A stretch of DNA of 64,000 nucleotides from Streptomyces spongiicola (GTDB lineage Bacteria > Actinomycetota > Actinomycetes > Streptomycetales > Streptomycetaceae), in contig NZ_CP029254.1 of the NCBI RefSeq assembly GCF_003122365.1, positions 6,016,001-6,080,000 on the forward strand, read 5' to 3'. The position numbers and the translations under genes were made by a program. Below the pieces are notes generated by a model that worked only from the letters and a program-made list of their open reading frames with translations, searched no databases and was not told where the DNA came from. This document shows, piece after piece, positions 41,789 to 50,393 of this stretch (positions are counted from its first letter, which is position 1; each line of letters starts with the position of its first letter).

Positions 41789-43141
41789 TCAGAAGTCCCA
41801 CCCCTCGTCGTCCCCGGCGGGCGCGGCCTCGGCGGCGGCGAAGAACTCGCCCGCCATGCCGGCCGCCAGGGTCGTGCCGTCCGCCGGGTCGATCAGCAGG
41901 AAGGACCCGGTGCGGCGGGAGTCCGCGTAGGAGTCGAGCGCCAGCGGCTCGGCGGTGCGGACCCTGACGCGGCCGATGTCGTTGGCGACCAGCTGCCCGG
42001 GGGCCGGGTGCTGGGACAGGTCGTCAAGGGTCAGCCGAGACGGGATCTCCTTGACGATCGCCTTCACCGTGCGGGTGGTGTGCTTCAGCAGCACCCGTGC
42101 GCCCACCGCGAGGGGGGTGTCGGCGACATGGCACACCGTGGCCTCGACGTCCTGCGTCGTGGCGGGCGCGTCCGCGCTCGGCACGACCAGGTCGCCGCGG
42201 GAGACGTCGATGTCGTCCTCCAGCAGCAGGGTCACCGACTGCGGCGTCCAGGCCACGTCCACCGGTTCGCCGAGCAGGTCGATGCCCGCGATCCGCGACG
42301 TCCGTCCCGACGGCAGCACGGTCACGCTCTCGCCGACGCGGAACGTTCCGGCCGCGATCTGGCCCGCGTACCCGCGGTAGTCCGGGTGGTCCGCGGTCTG
42401 CGGGCGGATCACGTACTGCACGGGAAGACGCGCGTGGCAGGTCGCCAGGTCATGGCTCACCGGCACGGTCTCCAGGTGTTCCAGCACCGTCGGGCCGCCG
42501 TACCAGTCCATGTGCGCGGAGGCGTCCACGACGTTGTCGCCGGCGAGCGCCGAGATCGGGATCGCGGTGATCTCCGGGACGCCCAGCTCGCTCGCGTAGG
42601 CCGTGAACTCCTCGGCGATGGCGGCGAAGACCGGCTCCCGGTAGTCCACCAGGTCCATCTTGTTGACGGCGAGGACGACGTGCGGGACGCGCAGCAGCGC
42701 GGCGATCGCGGCGTGCCGGCGGGTCTGCTCGACCACGCCGTTGCGGGCGTCGACCAGGATCACGGTCAGCTCGGCCGTCGAGGCGCCGGTGACCATGTTC
42801 CGGGTGTACTGCACATGCCCGGGGGTGTCGGCGAGGATGAACCGCCGCCGGGGCGTGGCGAAGTAGCGGTACGCCACGTCGATGGTGATGCCCTGCTCCC
42901 GCTCGGCCCGCAGGCCGTCGGTGAGCAGCGCCAGGTCGGGCGCCTCCTGGCCGCGGGAGCGGGAGGCGTGCTCGACCGCCTCCAGCTGGTCGGCGAGCAC
43001 CGACTTGGAGTCGTGCAGCAGCCGGCCCACCAGGGTGGACTTGCCGTCGTCGACCGAACCGGCGGTGGCGAAGCGCAGCAGGGTGGTGGCCGACAGCTGT
43101 TCGGTCTGCCGGTCGGTCGGCTGCTCGGTGGAACCGTTCAT
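41789..43141 (-). CDS. cysN: sulfate adenylyltransferase, GTPase subunit
   Basis: This 450-residue EF-Tu-like GTPase works with CysD to form adenosine 5'-phosphosulfate. G1 is AGSVDDGKSTLVGRL, G2 lies in GITIDVAYRYF, G3 is ILADTPGHVQY and G4 is LAVNKMDLVDY. Domain II follows (about residues 230-330). There is no fused APS kinase, which is encoded separately as cysC. ATG 43141 lies 2 bp after the cysD stop. Confidence 0.96.
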   Translation of the reverse strand: MNGSTEQPTDRQTEQLSATTLLRFATAGSVDDGKSTLVGRLLHDSKSVLADQLEAVEHASRSRGQEAPDLALLTDGLRAEREQGITIDVAYRYFATPRRRFILADTPGHVQYTRNMVTGASTAELTVILVDARNGVVEQTRRHAAIAALLRVPHVVLAVNKMDLVDYREPVFAAIAEEFTAYASELGVPEITAIPISALAGDNVVDASAHMDWYGGPTVLEHLETVPVSHDLATCHARLPVQYVIRPQTADHPDYRGYAGQIAAGTFRVGESVTVLPSGRTSRIAGIDLLGEPVDVAWTPQSVTLLLEDDIDVSRGDLVVPSADAPATTQDVEATVCHVADTPLAVGARVLLKHTTRTVKAIVKEIPSRLTLDDLSQHPAPGQLVANDIGRVRVRTAEPLALDSYADSRRTGSFLLIDPADGTTLAAGMAGEFFAAAEAAPAGDDEGWDF

Positions 43142-43143
43142 CC

Positions 43144-44118
43144 CTAGAAGTACCCTTCGCGCTTGCGGTCTTCCATCGCGGCCTCGGACAGCTTGTCGTC
43201 GGCGCGGGTCGCACCCCGCTCGGTGAGCCGGGAGGCGGCGATCTCGGCGATCACCGCGTCGAGCGTGGTCGCGTCGGAGTCCACGGCGCCCGTGCAGGAC
43301 ATGTCCCCGACGGTGCGGTAGCGGATCCGCCGCTTCTCCACGCTCTCGCCGTCCTTCGGGCCGCCCCAGTCCCCGGCGGTCAGCCACATGCCGTCGCGGG
43401 CGAAGACCTCCCGCTGGTGGGCGAAGTAGATCTCCGGCAGCTCGATCCGCTCGCGCTGGATGTACTGCCAGACGTCCAGCTCGGTCCAGTTGGACAGGGG
43501 GAACACCCGGACGTGCTCACCGGGCGCGTGGCGGCCGTTGTAGAGCTGCCACAGTTCGGGGCGCTGGCGCCGCGGGTCCCACTGGGAGAACTCGTCGCGC
43601 AGCGAGAACACCCGCTCCTTGGCCCGGGCCTTCTCCTCGTCGCGGCGCCCGCCGCCGAACACGGCGTCGAAGCGGTGCCGCTGGATGGCCTCCGTCAGCG
43701 GCAGCGTCTGCAGCGGGTTGCGGGTCCCGTCGGGGCGCTCACGGAGCACACCGCGGTCGATGTAGTCCTGTACGGAGGCCACATGGAGCCGCAGACCGTG
43801 TTGCGCGACCACACGGTCGCGGTACTCGATGACCTCGGGGAAGTTGTGCCCGGTGTCCACATGGAGCAGCGAGAAGGGGACCGCCGCCGGGGCGAACGCC
43901 TTGAGCGCGAGATGCAGCATGACGATGGAGTCCTTGCCGCCGGAGAAGAGGACCACCGGCCGCTCGAACTCGCCCGCCACCTCACGGAAGATGTGCACCG
44001 CCTCGGACTCCAGCGCGTCGAGGTGCGTCAGCGCGTACGGGCTGTCCGTGCTCCTGTCCGTGCTCCTGTCGGGGCTCCTGTCCGGGCTCCCGCCCACGGT
44101 GCCGATGCCGGTCGTCAT
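43144..44118 (-). CDS. cysD: sulfate adenylyltransferase, small subunit
   Basis: This 324-residue PAPS reductase-like ATP pyrophosphatase is the catalytic partner of CysN. The PP motif VVLFSGGKDSIVMLHLALKAF, LLHVDTGHNFPEVIEYRD, and FDAVFGGGRRDEEKARAKERVFS are characteristic. The N-terminus carries a short SPDRSPDRSTDRSTD tandem repeat (residues 9-23), encoded by a 12-bp DNA repeat. ATG 44118 overlaps the cysC stop by 4 bp. Confidence 0.96.
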   Translation of the reverse strand: MTTGIGTVGGSPDRSPDRSTDRSTDSPYALTHLDALESEAVHIFREVAGEFERPVVLFSGGKDSIVMLHLALKAFAPAAVPFSLLHVDTGHNFPEVIEYRDRVVAQHGLRLHVASVQDYIDRGVLRERPDGTRNPLQTLPLTEAIQRHRFDAVFGGGRRDEEKARAKERVFSLRDEFSQWDPRRQRPELWQLYNGRHAPGEHVRVFPLSNWTELDVWQYIQRERIELPEIYFAHQREVFARDGMWLTAGDWGGPKDGESVEKRRIRYRTVGDMSCTGAVDSDATTLDAVIAEIAASRLTERGATRADDKLSEAAMEDRKREGYF

Positions 44119-44648
44119 GCCAGTCCCCTTCCGGTGAGTAGCGCGTACAGCGCCTGGGCCGACTCCCGCACGGTCTGGGTGTGCGACTCGATCCGCAGAT
44201 CCGGCGACTCCGGCTCCTCGTACGGGTCGTCCACACCGGTCAGTCCGCTGATCTCGCCGGCCGCCTGCCTGGCGTACAGGCCCTTGACGTCGCGCCCGGC
44301 GCACACCTCGACCGGAGTGGCGACATGCACCTCCAGATACGGGGTGCCCTCCGCGCCGTGGCGCTTGCGGACCGCCTCGCGGCTGTCGGCGTACGGGGCG
44401 ATCACCGGCACCAGCACCTTCACGCCGTTGGACGCCAGCAGTTCGGCGACGAAGCCGATCCGCTGGACGTTGGTGTGCCGGTCCTCGCGGCCGAAGCCGA
44501 GTCCCGCGGACAGGAACTCGCGGATCTCGTCCCCGTCGAGCACCTCGACACGGTGGCCCTCGCCGCGCAGCCGGCCGGCCAGCTCGTACGCGATCGTGGT
44601 CTTGCCCGCGCTCGGCAGCCCCGTGAGCCAGATGGTGGCCCCAGTCAC
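44115..44648 (-). CDS. cysC: adenylylsulfate (APS) kinase
   Basis: This 177-residue kinase phosphorylates APS to PAPS. The P-loop TGLPSAGKTTIAYEL is at residues 8-22, VEVLDGDEIREFLSAGLGF holds the APS-binding Asp/Arg residues, and REDRHTNVQRIGFVAELLASNGV and KGLYARQAAGEISGLTGVDDPYEEP are family blocks. GTG 44648 has GGGAG upstream. A stand-alone APS kinase beside an APS-type CysH suggests the organism keeps both PAPS synthesis for sulfation and direct APS reduction. Confidence 0.95.
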   Translation of the reverse strand: MTGATIWLTGLPSAGKTTIAYELAGRLRGEGHRVEVLDGDEIREFLSAGLGFGREDRHTNVQRIGFVAELLASNGVKVLVPVIAPYADSREAVRKRHGAEGTPYLEVHVATPVEVCAGRDVKGLYARQAAGEISGLTGVDDPYEEPESPDLRIESHTQTVRESAQALYALLTGRGLA

Positions 44649-44827
44649 GTGCTTCTCCCGTTGGGTGAGGGTCGGTTGGTTTCGCCCGGCGGTTCGGGCC
44701 GCGCGGGCCGGTCCGGTTGCCGGGGCGGGTCGCGCCGCTCCGGCGGTTCGGGCTGGTCCGGTGGTTCGGGTTGCTCCGGTGGGTCCGGGTCCGGTCGCGT
44801 CGGCCGGGTGGTCGGCGTGCGTCGTCA

Positions 44828-45538
44828 TCAGCCGTGCAGCCCGCACTCGGTCTTGGCCCGGCCCGCCCAGCGGCCGGCCCGGGCGTCCTCGCCCGCCCGC
44901 ACCCGCCGGGTGCAGGGGGCGCAGCCCACCGAGGCGTAGCCGTCCATGAGCAGCGGATTGGTGAGGACTCCGTGTTCGGCGACGTAGGCGTCCACGTCGG
45001 CCTGCGTCCAGCGCGCGATCGGGGAGACCTTGACCTTCTGCCGCTTCTCGTCCCACCCGACGACCGGGGTGTCCGCCCGCGTCGGGGACTCGTCGCGGCG
45101 CAGGCCGGTCGCCCACGCGTCGTAGCCGGCGAGCCCTTCCTCCAGGGGCCTGACCTTGCGGAGCGCGCAGCACAGGTCGGGGTCGCGGTCGTGCAGCCGC
45201 GGGCCGTACTCGGCGTCCTGCTCCGCCACCGAGCGGCGCGGGGTGAGCGTGACGAGGTTGACGTCCATCACGGCAGCGACCGCGTCCCGGGTGCCGATGG
45301 TCTCGGGGAAGTGGTAGCCGGTGTCCAGGAAGACCACGTCGACCCCCGGGAAGGCGCGTGAGGCCAGATGCGCGACCACCGCGTCCTCCATGGACGAGGT
45401 GACGCAGAAGCGGGCACCGAAGGCCTCCGCGGCCCAGGTCAGGACGGAGAGGGCGGATGCCTCCTCGAGGTCCCGTCCGGCCCGCTCGGCCAGGCGCTTC
45501 AGCTCGCCCCCCGTACGCGGGGACCCTGCCGCCGTCAT
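44828..45538 (-). CDS. cysH: APS reductase (phosphoadenylylsulfate reductase family)
   Basis: This 236-residue enzyme reduces activated sulfate to sulfite. The PP-loop variant is FCVTSSMEDAVVAH, with DVVFLDTGYHFPETI after it. Two cysteine pairs, DLCCALRK and CAPCTRR, mark a [4Fe-4S] cluster and hence APS rather than PAPS as substrate, and the tail KTECGLHG carries the catalytic Cys. Its ATG overlaps the zinc-ribbon gene stop. The 179 bp between its stop and cysC contain GGTTCGGG/GGTCCGGT repeats. Confidence 0.95.
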   Translation of the reverse strand: MTAAGSPRTGGELKRLAERAGRDLEEASALSVLTWAAEAFGARFCVTSSMEDAVVAHLASRAFPGVDVVFLDTGYHFPETIGTRDAVAAVMDVNLVTLTPRRSVAEQDAEYGPRLHDRDPDLCCALRKVRPLEEGLAGYDAWATGLRRDESPTRADTPVVGWDEKRQKVKVSPIARWTQADVDAYVAEHGVLTNPLLMDGYASVGCAPCTRRVRAGEDARAGRWAGRAKTECGLHG

Positions 45539-45711
45539 ATCGCTTCCCCTCCGTCGTGGTGCCGGACACCGCGGGCGAGCAGCCCGAGGAACTTCAGCCG
45601 GAAGGCCCGGTTGCAGGACGCGCACTCCCAGGCGCCGTGGCCCTGCTCGCTCGGGCGCAGGTCCTCGTCGCCGCAGTAGGGGCAGTAGAAGGGGGCCGCT
45701 CGCTCGCTCAT
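45535..45711 (-). CDS. small zinc-ribbon protein of the cys operon
   Basis: This 58-residue protein starts at ATG 45711. Two cysteine knuckles, FYCPYCGDED and WECASCNRAF, form a rubredoxin/zinc-ribbon-like metal site, and the C-terminal helix is basic. It sits at the same place in other Streptomyces cysI-cysH loci. It overlaps cysH by four bases (ATGA) and the upstream mini-ORF by four bases. It is probably a metal- or electron-transfer accessory for CysH or CysI (inference). Confidence 0.85.
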   Translation of the reverse strand: MSERAAPFYCPYCGDEDLRPSEQGHGAWECASCNRAFRLKFLGLLARGVRHHDGGEAI

Positions 45712-45830
45712 CGTTCGCCCTTCGCCTCTCCGCCCGCGCGGCGCTGACGTGCGGGGCTCCGAGGCGCGGGGCTCCGAGGCGCGGGGCTCGTCGCCGGGTG
45801 CGGCCCGGCGGCCGTGTGCGCGTCGCTCAT
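45708..45830 (-). CDS. 40-residue linking mini-ORF in the cys operon
   Basis: An ATG that overlaps the cysI stop (ATGA, 45827-45830) opens 40 codons ending in a TGA that overlaps the zinc-ribbon ATG (45708-45711). The product (starts MSDAHTAAGPHPATSP, with PAPRSPAPRSPA) is low-complexity and basic with no family. The exact double overlap suggests it carries ribosomes from cysI to the next gene, or that repeat growth was tolerated only in frame. Confidence 0.45.
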   Translation of the reverse strand: MSDAHTAAGPHPATSPAPRSPAPRSPARQRRAGGEAKGER

Positions 45831-47524
45831 GACAGCGCCTCCTCGCCCGCCCGCGCCGCCCAGGCGGCGAAGCGCTCGCCGTCCCCGCGCTCCGCCTGGA
45901 AGCGCCTGAGGACGCGCTCGACGTAGTCGGGCAGCTCGGCGGAGGTGACCTTCAACCCGCGGACCTTGCGGCCGAAGCCGGCCTCCAGCCCCAGCGCACC
46001 GCCCAGGTGCACCTGGAAGCCCTCCACCTGCTCGCCGTTCTCGTCCAGCACCAGCTGGCCCTTGAGACCGATGTCCGCCACCTGGATACGGGCGCAGGCG
46101 TTGGGGCAGCCGTTGATGTTGATGGTGATCGGCTCGTCGAACTCCGGCAGGCGGCGCTCCAGTTCGTCGATCAGCGAGGCGCCGCGGGCCTTGGTCTCGA
46201 CGATGGCGAGCTTGCAGAACTCGATGCCGGTGCAGGCCATCGTGCCGCGGCGGAACGGCGACGGGCCGACCCGCAGGTCCAGCGACTCGAGTGCCGACAC
46301 CAGCGACTCGACCTGCGGCTCCTCGACGTCGAGGACGATCATCTTCTGCTCGGCGGTGGTGCGGACCCGGCCCGAGCCGTGTGCCTCCGCCACCTCGGCG
46401 ATCTTGGTGAGGGTGGCGCCGTCGACACGGCCGACCCGCGGTGCGAAGCCGACGTAGTAGCGGCCGTCCTTCTGCCGGTGCACCCCTACGTGGTCCCGCC
46501 ACCGCCGCACGGGCTGCTCGGGCGCCGGGCCGTCGACCAGCGGGCGCCCGAGGTACTCGTCCTCCAGCACCCGGCGGAACTTCTCCGCGCCCCAGTCGGC
46601 GACCAGGAACTTCAGCCGTGCGCGGGTGCGCAGCCGGCGGTAGCCGTAGTCGCGGAAGATCGAGATGACGCCCTCGTAGACGTCCGGGACCTCGTCCAGC
46701 GGCACCCAGGCGCCCAGCCGGACGCCGATCTTCGGGTTGGTGGAGAGGCCGCCGCCGACCCACAGGTCGAAGCCGGGGCCGTGTTCGGGGTGGTTCACCC
46801 CGACGAAGGCGATGTCGTTGATCTCGTGTGCCACGTCCAGCAGCGGCGAGCCGGAGACCGCCGACTTGAACTTGCGGGGGAGGTTGGAGAAGGCCCTGTC
46901 GCCGACGATCCGCCGGTGGATCTCCTCGATGGCCGGGGTGCCGTCGATGATCTCGTCCTCGGCGATACCGGCCACCGGGGAGCCGAGGATGACGCGCGGG
47001 GTGTCGCCGCACGCCTCGGTGGTGGACAGACCGACGGCCTCCAGCCGGTTCCAGATCTCGGGCACGTCCTCGATGCGGATCCAGTGGTACTGGACGTTCT
47101 GCCGGTCGGTGATGTCGGCGGTGCCGCGTGCGAACTCCTGCGAGATCTCGCCGATGACCCGCAGCTGACCGGTGGTCAGCCGCCCGCCGTCGATGCGGAC
47201 CCGCAGCATGAAGTACTCGTCGTCCAGCTCCTCCGGCTCCAGGATCGCGGTCTTGCCGCCGTCGATCCCGGGCTTGCGCTGGGTGTACAGCCCCCACCAG
47301 CGCATCCGGCCGCGGAGGTCGCTGGGGTCGATGGAGTCGAACCCGCGCTTGGAGTAGATCGTCTCAATACGTGTCCGCACATTGAGACCGTCGTCGTCCT
47401 TCTTGAACTGCTCGTTGCCGTTCAGGGGCGTGAAGTGGCCGACGGCCCACTGACCCTCGCCGCGGTGGCGTCCGGCCCTGCGTCGAGGCGTGGCGGAGGC
47501 GGGCTTTCCGGGGGTGGCGGCCAT
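45827..47524 (-). CDS. cysI: ferredoxin-type sulfite reductase
   Basis: This 565-residue siroheme enzyme reduces sulfite to sulfide with six electrons. Two ferredoxin-like/siroheme half-domains are visible, with LDDEYFMLRVRIDGGRLTTGQLRVI and TDRQNVQYHWIRIEDVPEIW in the first. The cluster ligands are CTGIEFC and NGCPNAC in the second. Length and order match actinobacterial NirA/CysI. The ATG at 47524 has a GAAGGA site upstream. It is the first enzyme gene behind the leader peptide at 47674-47757. Confidence 0.96.
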   Translation of the reverse strand: MAATPGKPASATPRRRAGRHRGEGQWAVGHFTPLNGNEQFKKDDDGLNVRTRIETIYSKRGFDSIDPSDLRGRMRWWGLYTQRKPGIDGGKTAILEPEELDDEYFMLRVRIDGGRLTTGQLRVIGEISQEFARGTADITDRQNVQYHWIRIEDVPEIWNRLEAVGLSTTEACGDTPRVILGSPVAGIAEDEIIDGTPAIEEIHRRIVGDRAFSNLPRKFKSAVSGSPLLDVAHEINDIAFVGVNHPEHGPGFDLWVGGGLSTNPKIGVRLGAWVPLDEVPDVYEGVISIFRDYGYRRLRTRARLKFLVADWGAEKFRRVLEDEYLGRPLVDGPAPEQPVRRWRDHVGVHRQKDGRYYVGFAPRVGRVDGATLTKIAEVAEAHGSGRVRTTAEQKMIVLDVEEPQVESLVSALESLDLRVGPSPFRRGTMACTGIEFCKLAIVETKARGASLIDELERRLPEFDEPITININGCPNACARIQVADIGLKGQLVLDENGEQVEGFQVHLGGALGLEAGFGRKVRGLKVTSAELPDYVERVLRRFQAERGDGERFAAWAARAGEEALS

Positions 47525-47644
47525 GGCGGTTACGTCCTTCGGGACTGCGGGAGGGCGGCTCTGACCTGCACATGTGCGCCCGGGGGTACGGGAGGGCGCG
47601 GCGATGCGCGGTGGTCGGGGATCTCAGGGAACGCGGGTGGATCG

Positions 47645-47673
47645 GTGCCGGGGCCGATGGCCCCCGGGGGCAC
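47645..47673 (-). terminator. leader hairpin, candidate attenuator
   Basis: Immediately after the leader-peptide stop, the minus strand reads GTGCC...GGCAC around an inner GGGGCC-ATC-GGCCCC stem. The nested stem is strong and abuts the stop codon, where a ribosome stalled on the late Cys codon would control its folding. No U-run follows, so a Rho-dependent or translation-linked mechanism is as likely as intrinsic termination. Confidence 0.5.
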
Positions 47674-47757
47674 TCAGTCCGCGCGACACATGGCGCTGGA
47701 CATGCGGCCGAGGTCGACGTGCCGCCGACTCACCAAGGCAATTCCAGCTCGAGACAT
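47674..47757 (-). CDS. sulfur-regulon leader peptide (RHVDL type)
   Basis: A 27-residue ORF ends MSSAMCRAD and contains the conserved block SRRHVDL of the putative leader peptides found in front of actinobacterial cysteine/sulfur genes. The single Cys codon is four codons from the stop, directly before the hairpin at 47645-47673. It lies 150 bp upstream of cysI. By analogy with cysteine-responsive leaders in mycobacteria, low cysteinyl-tRNA would stall ribosomes here and release the operon. The mechanism is inferred, but the peptide itself is recognisable. Confidence 0.85.
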   Translation of the reverse strand: MSRAGIALVSRRHVDLGRMSSAMCRAD

Positions 47758-47812
47758 GACGGAAGCGTGTCACGGGACTTTGGAGCCAGTCCACCGCTGT
47801 CCATAATGCGGA

Positions 47813-47825
47813 CGAGAATGTCTCG
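47813..47825. promoter_or_regulatory. CGAGA-ATG-TCTCG inverted repeat upstream of the cys leader
   Basis: A perfect 5-bp inverted repeat 56 bp upstream of the leader peptide, in the likely promoter zone of the sulfur block. TATGGA and CATTAT in the same stretch (minus strand) are possible -10 elements. The remainder of 47826-47998 holds a TCAGCCGG tandem repeat (about five copies, 47956-48004) and no gene. Confidence 0.4.
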
Positions 47826-47998
47826 CATCGTGAGAAGGTGTGCAGTGGGTCACATGACTCCGAGGGGCGGCGGGGCCGCCCGAGCGGGGCCGCCCGGTGT
47901 CCACGGCCCGCCCGGTCCCGCAAAGGCCCCCAAGCAGTGGGGAAGGAGTGCCGCCGGTCAGCCGGTCAGCCGGTCAGCCGGTCAGCCGTGCGTGTCGG

Positions 47999-48565
47999 TC
48001 AGCCGTGTGCGCCGGGCCAGGGGCCGGGAGCGGCGACCTCCGGCTCCTCCTCCACCTTGGTGCCGAACAGCGTGAAGCCGCGGCGTAGATAGTTGTCCAT
48101 GGCGTGGGGGCCGTCCTTGGAGCAGGTGTGGAGCCAGACCCGCTTCGTCGGGGTGCGTCCCGGCCAGCGCTCCGCGAGGTCCCAGGCGCGGGCGGTGCCG
48201 TACGACAGCAGATGACCGCCGATCCGCCTGCCGCGGAACGCCGGGACGAGGCCGAAGTACACGATCTCGACGGCGCCCTCGTCCTGCGCCTCCAGTTCGA
48301 CGTACCCGGCCGGGGTGCCCCGCTCGTACGCCACCCACGTCTCGACGCCCGGCCTGGTCAGCGCCTCCTCCCACTGCACGCGGGTCAGGCCGAGCCGGTC
48401 GGTCCAGCGGATGTCCCCGCCCACGGCGGTGTAGAGGAACCGGCTGAACTCCGGCGAGGGCACCTCGGCGCGCACGATCCGCACGTCTCCCTCGGGCTCG
48501 GCGGCGGGGCGCAGGTCGGAGGGGGACGTCTGCTCCAGGGACCACGTGGTCACGGCGATGCTCAT
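47999..48565 (-). CDS. GNAT-family N-acetyltransferase
   Basis: This 188-residue protein has the acetyl-CoA motif GLVPAFRGRRIGGHLLSYGTARAWDL at about residues 107-132, preceded by the core strand AGYVELEAQDEGAVEIVYF. The C-terminal strand VWLHTCSKDGPHAMDNYLRRGFTLFGTK is typical of this Streptomyces subgroup. Its acceptor is unknown. It is transcribed from the minus strand, separate from the sulfur block. Confidence 0.9.
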   Translation of the reverse strand: MSIAVTTWSLEQTSPSDLRPAAEPEGDVRIVRAEVPSPEFSRFLYTAVGGDIRWTDRLGLTRVQWEEALTRPGVETWVAYERGTPAGYVELEAQDEGAVEIVYFGLVPAFRGRRIGGHLLSYGTARAWDLAERWPGRTPTKRVWLHTCSKDGPHAMDNYLRRGFTLFGTKVEEEPEVAAPGPWPGAHG

Positions 48566-48839
48566 GGCCGCCAGGGAACCACGGGCGCCCCGCCAGGACA
48601 AAAGCGGACTCCTCGCCGGACGGGATGGGACGGGACGTGCCCGCGCCCCGCCGGACAGCCCTCCCGGGGAACGCGCGGAACGCGCGGGCCGAGTGGGAGC
48701 GGGCGCGCGGTGAGACGGGGGACGTGCGGGGCGAGTCGGCGGGATGTGCGGGCTGCCGGGCGCCCAGGTCGACGGGATGTTCCGGGCGAGTCGGCGGGAC
48801 CCGCGGGTGAGCCGGCGGGCGGCACCGGCGGCCGCAACG

Positions 48840-50393
48840 TCAGTCGGACGCAGCCGGGGACGCAGCCGGGGACGAGGATCCGAACCGGGATGCGGATTCG
48901 GACGTGGACGTGGACCCAGGCCCAGGCCCGGACCCGGGCGCGGCCCCGGACTCGCGCCCGGCCTCGGACGCCGACGCGGACCCAGGCCGGGCCCCGGACG
49001 CCGACGCCGACGCGGACCCAGGCCCGGCCCCGGACGCCGACCCGGCCCCGGACGCCGACGTGGCCCCGGACTCGCGCCCGGACTCGCGCCCGGACTCGCG
49101 CCCGGGCCCGCGCCCGGTCGCCGCGCGTGCCTCCAGGACGGCCGGGGCCGAGGAGAGCGGCAGCAGATCGGCCGGGTGCGCGGGGTGTACGACCCGCACC
49201 TCGACCTCGTCGCCGAAGCGGTACGGACGGTGCGCCAGCACACCCGACAGATAGCGCCGCACCCGCGACATCTCGGCGCGCACCGTGACCGTGCGCGCCG
49301 GGTCGCCGAACACGTCGCACGCGAGTTCCGCGGCCGTGCGCCCCTGCGGATGCGCCGCCAGCACGTAGAGCAGTTCCGCGTGCCTGGGGCTCAGCTCCCG
49401 GGTCCAGCCGCCGGCGGGCCCGGAGACCGAGACCGTCCGGCGGCGGGCGCGGCTCAGGTCGAGGACCACCCGGCTCGCGGGCTCCACCGGCCGGCACTCG
49501 CCGGGACGCACCAGCCAGCCGCCGGGCAGCGGCTCGACGGTGCACATCCCCAGCGACGGCAGCCACACGCGACCCGCCCGGAGCGACTTGGGCAGCGGCA
49601 GGCGGTCCACCGGCGCCATACCGGTGGCGGCGGCCGTCCAGCCGTGCACGTCCACGGCGAGCGCCCGCCCGCCGACCCGGCAGAGGATGGGCGCGGCGGT
49701 CGAGCGGAGCCGTTCGACCTGCCGGAGGTGCCGCTCCCTCAGCTCCGCCTCGGCCAGCCGGGCCACCGAGCGGACCAGCGCCAGGGTCGCCGGATGGAAG
49801 CCGGACGCCGGGCCGCTGACGTCCACGATGCCGAGCAGCCGGCCGTCGCGCGGGTCCCGCACCGGCGCGGCGGCGCAGGTCCAGTTGTGCAGGGTGTGGA
49901 CGAAGTGCTCGGCCGAGTGGACCTGGACGGGCCGTCCGGCCGCGAGGGCGGTGCCGATGGCGTTGGTGCCCGTGCTGTCCTCGCTCCAGGCCGCGCCCTC
50001 CTCCAGGCAGATGGCGCCGGCCTGCCGGAGCACCCCCGCGTTGCCCTCCCGCCACAGGACCCTTCCCTGGCAGTCCGTCACCACCATGATCTGGAGGGAG
50101 GCGTCGGCGACCGCGGTGAGCCCGCCGCGCAGGGTGCCCATCACCTCGCCGAGCACGGTGGACCGCCTGCGGTGCTCCAGTTCGTCCCGCCGGAGCAGCA
50201 CACTGCTCGTGGAGCGGTCGGGGTCCAGCCCCAGCCGCATCATCCGCCGCCAGGAGGCGCCGATGACCGGCCTGGGCGGGACCGGCGGGCGGCGTCCCGC
50301 CAGCGTCGCCGCGTGCACCTGGTGCAGCACTCGGGTCGCGTGCGCGGCGTCCGCTCCACTCAGCCGCGACATGTCCAGAGCCGTGTTCCTCAT
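48840..50393 (-). CDS. GAF-domain transcriptional regulator with repetitive tail
   Basis: This 517-residue protein has an N-terminal helical segment (VIGASWRRMMRLGLDPDRS) and a GAF domain (about residues 70-200: GLTAVADASLQIMVVTDCQGRVLWREG, EDSTGTNAIGTAL, HNWTCAAAPVRDPRDGRLLGIVDVSG). This is the AcoR-like sensory module without an AAA+ domain. Near residue 340 there is a winged helix (RHAELLYVLAAHPQGRTAAELACDVFGDPARTVTVRAEMSRVRRYL). The last 90 residues are Ser/Gly/Ala/Glu repeats (GRESGRES, SASASGA) encoded by GGACTCGCGCCC tandem repeats. It follows an acyl-CoA dehydrogenase gene on the same strand. Confidence 0.85.
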   Translation of the reverse strand: MRNTALDMSRLSGADAAHATRVLHQVHAATLAGRRPPVPPRPVIGASWRRMMRLGLDPDRSTSSVLLRRDELEHRRRSTVLGEVMGTLRGGLTAVADASLQIMVVTDCQGRVLWREGNAGVLRQAGAICLEEGAAWSEDSTGTNAIGTALAAGRPVQVHSAEHFVHTLHNWTCAAAPVRDPRDGRLLGIVDVSGPASGFHPATLALVRSVARLAEAELRERHLRQVERLRSTAAPILCRVGGRALAVDVHGWTAAATGMAPVDRLPLPKSLRAGRVWLPSLGMCTVEPLPGGWLVRPGECRPVEPASRVVLDLSRARRRTVSVSGPAGGWTRELSPRHAELLYVLAAHPQGRTAAELACDVFGDPARTVTVRAEMSRVRRYLSGVLAHRPYRFGDEVEVRVVHPAHPADLLPLSSAPAVLEARAATGRGPGRESGRESGRESGATSASGAGSASGAGPGSASASASGARPGSASASEAGRESGAAPGSGPGPGSTSTSESASRFGSSSPAASPAASD

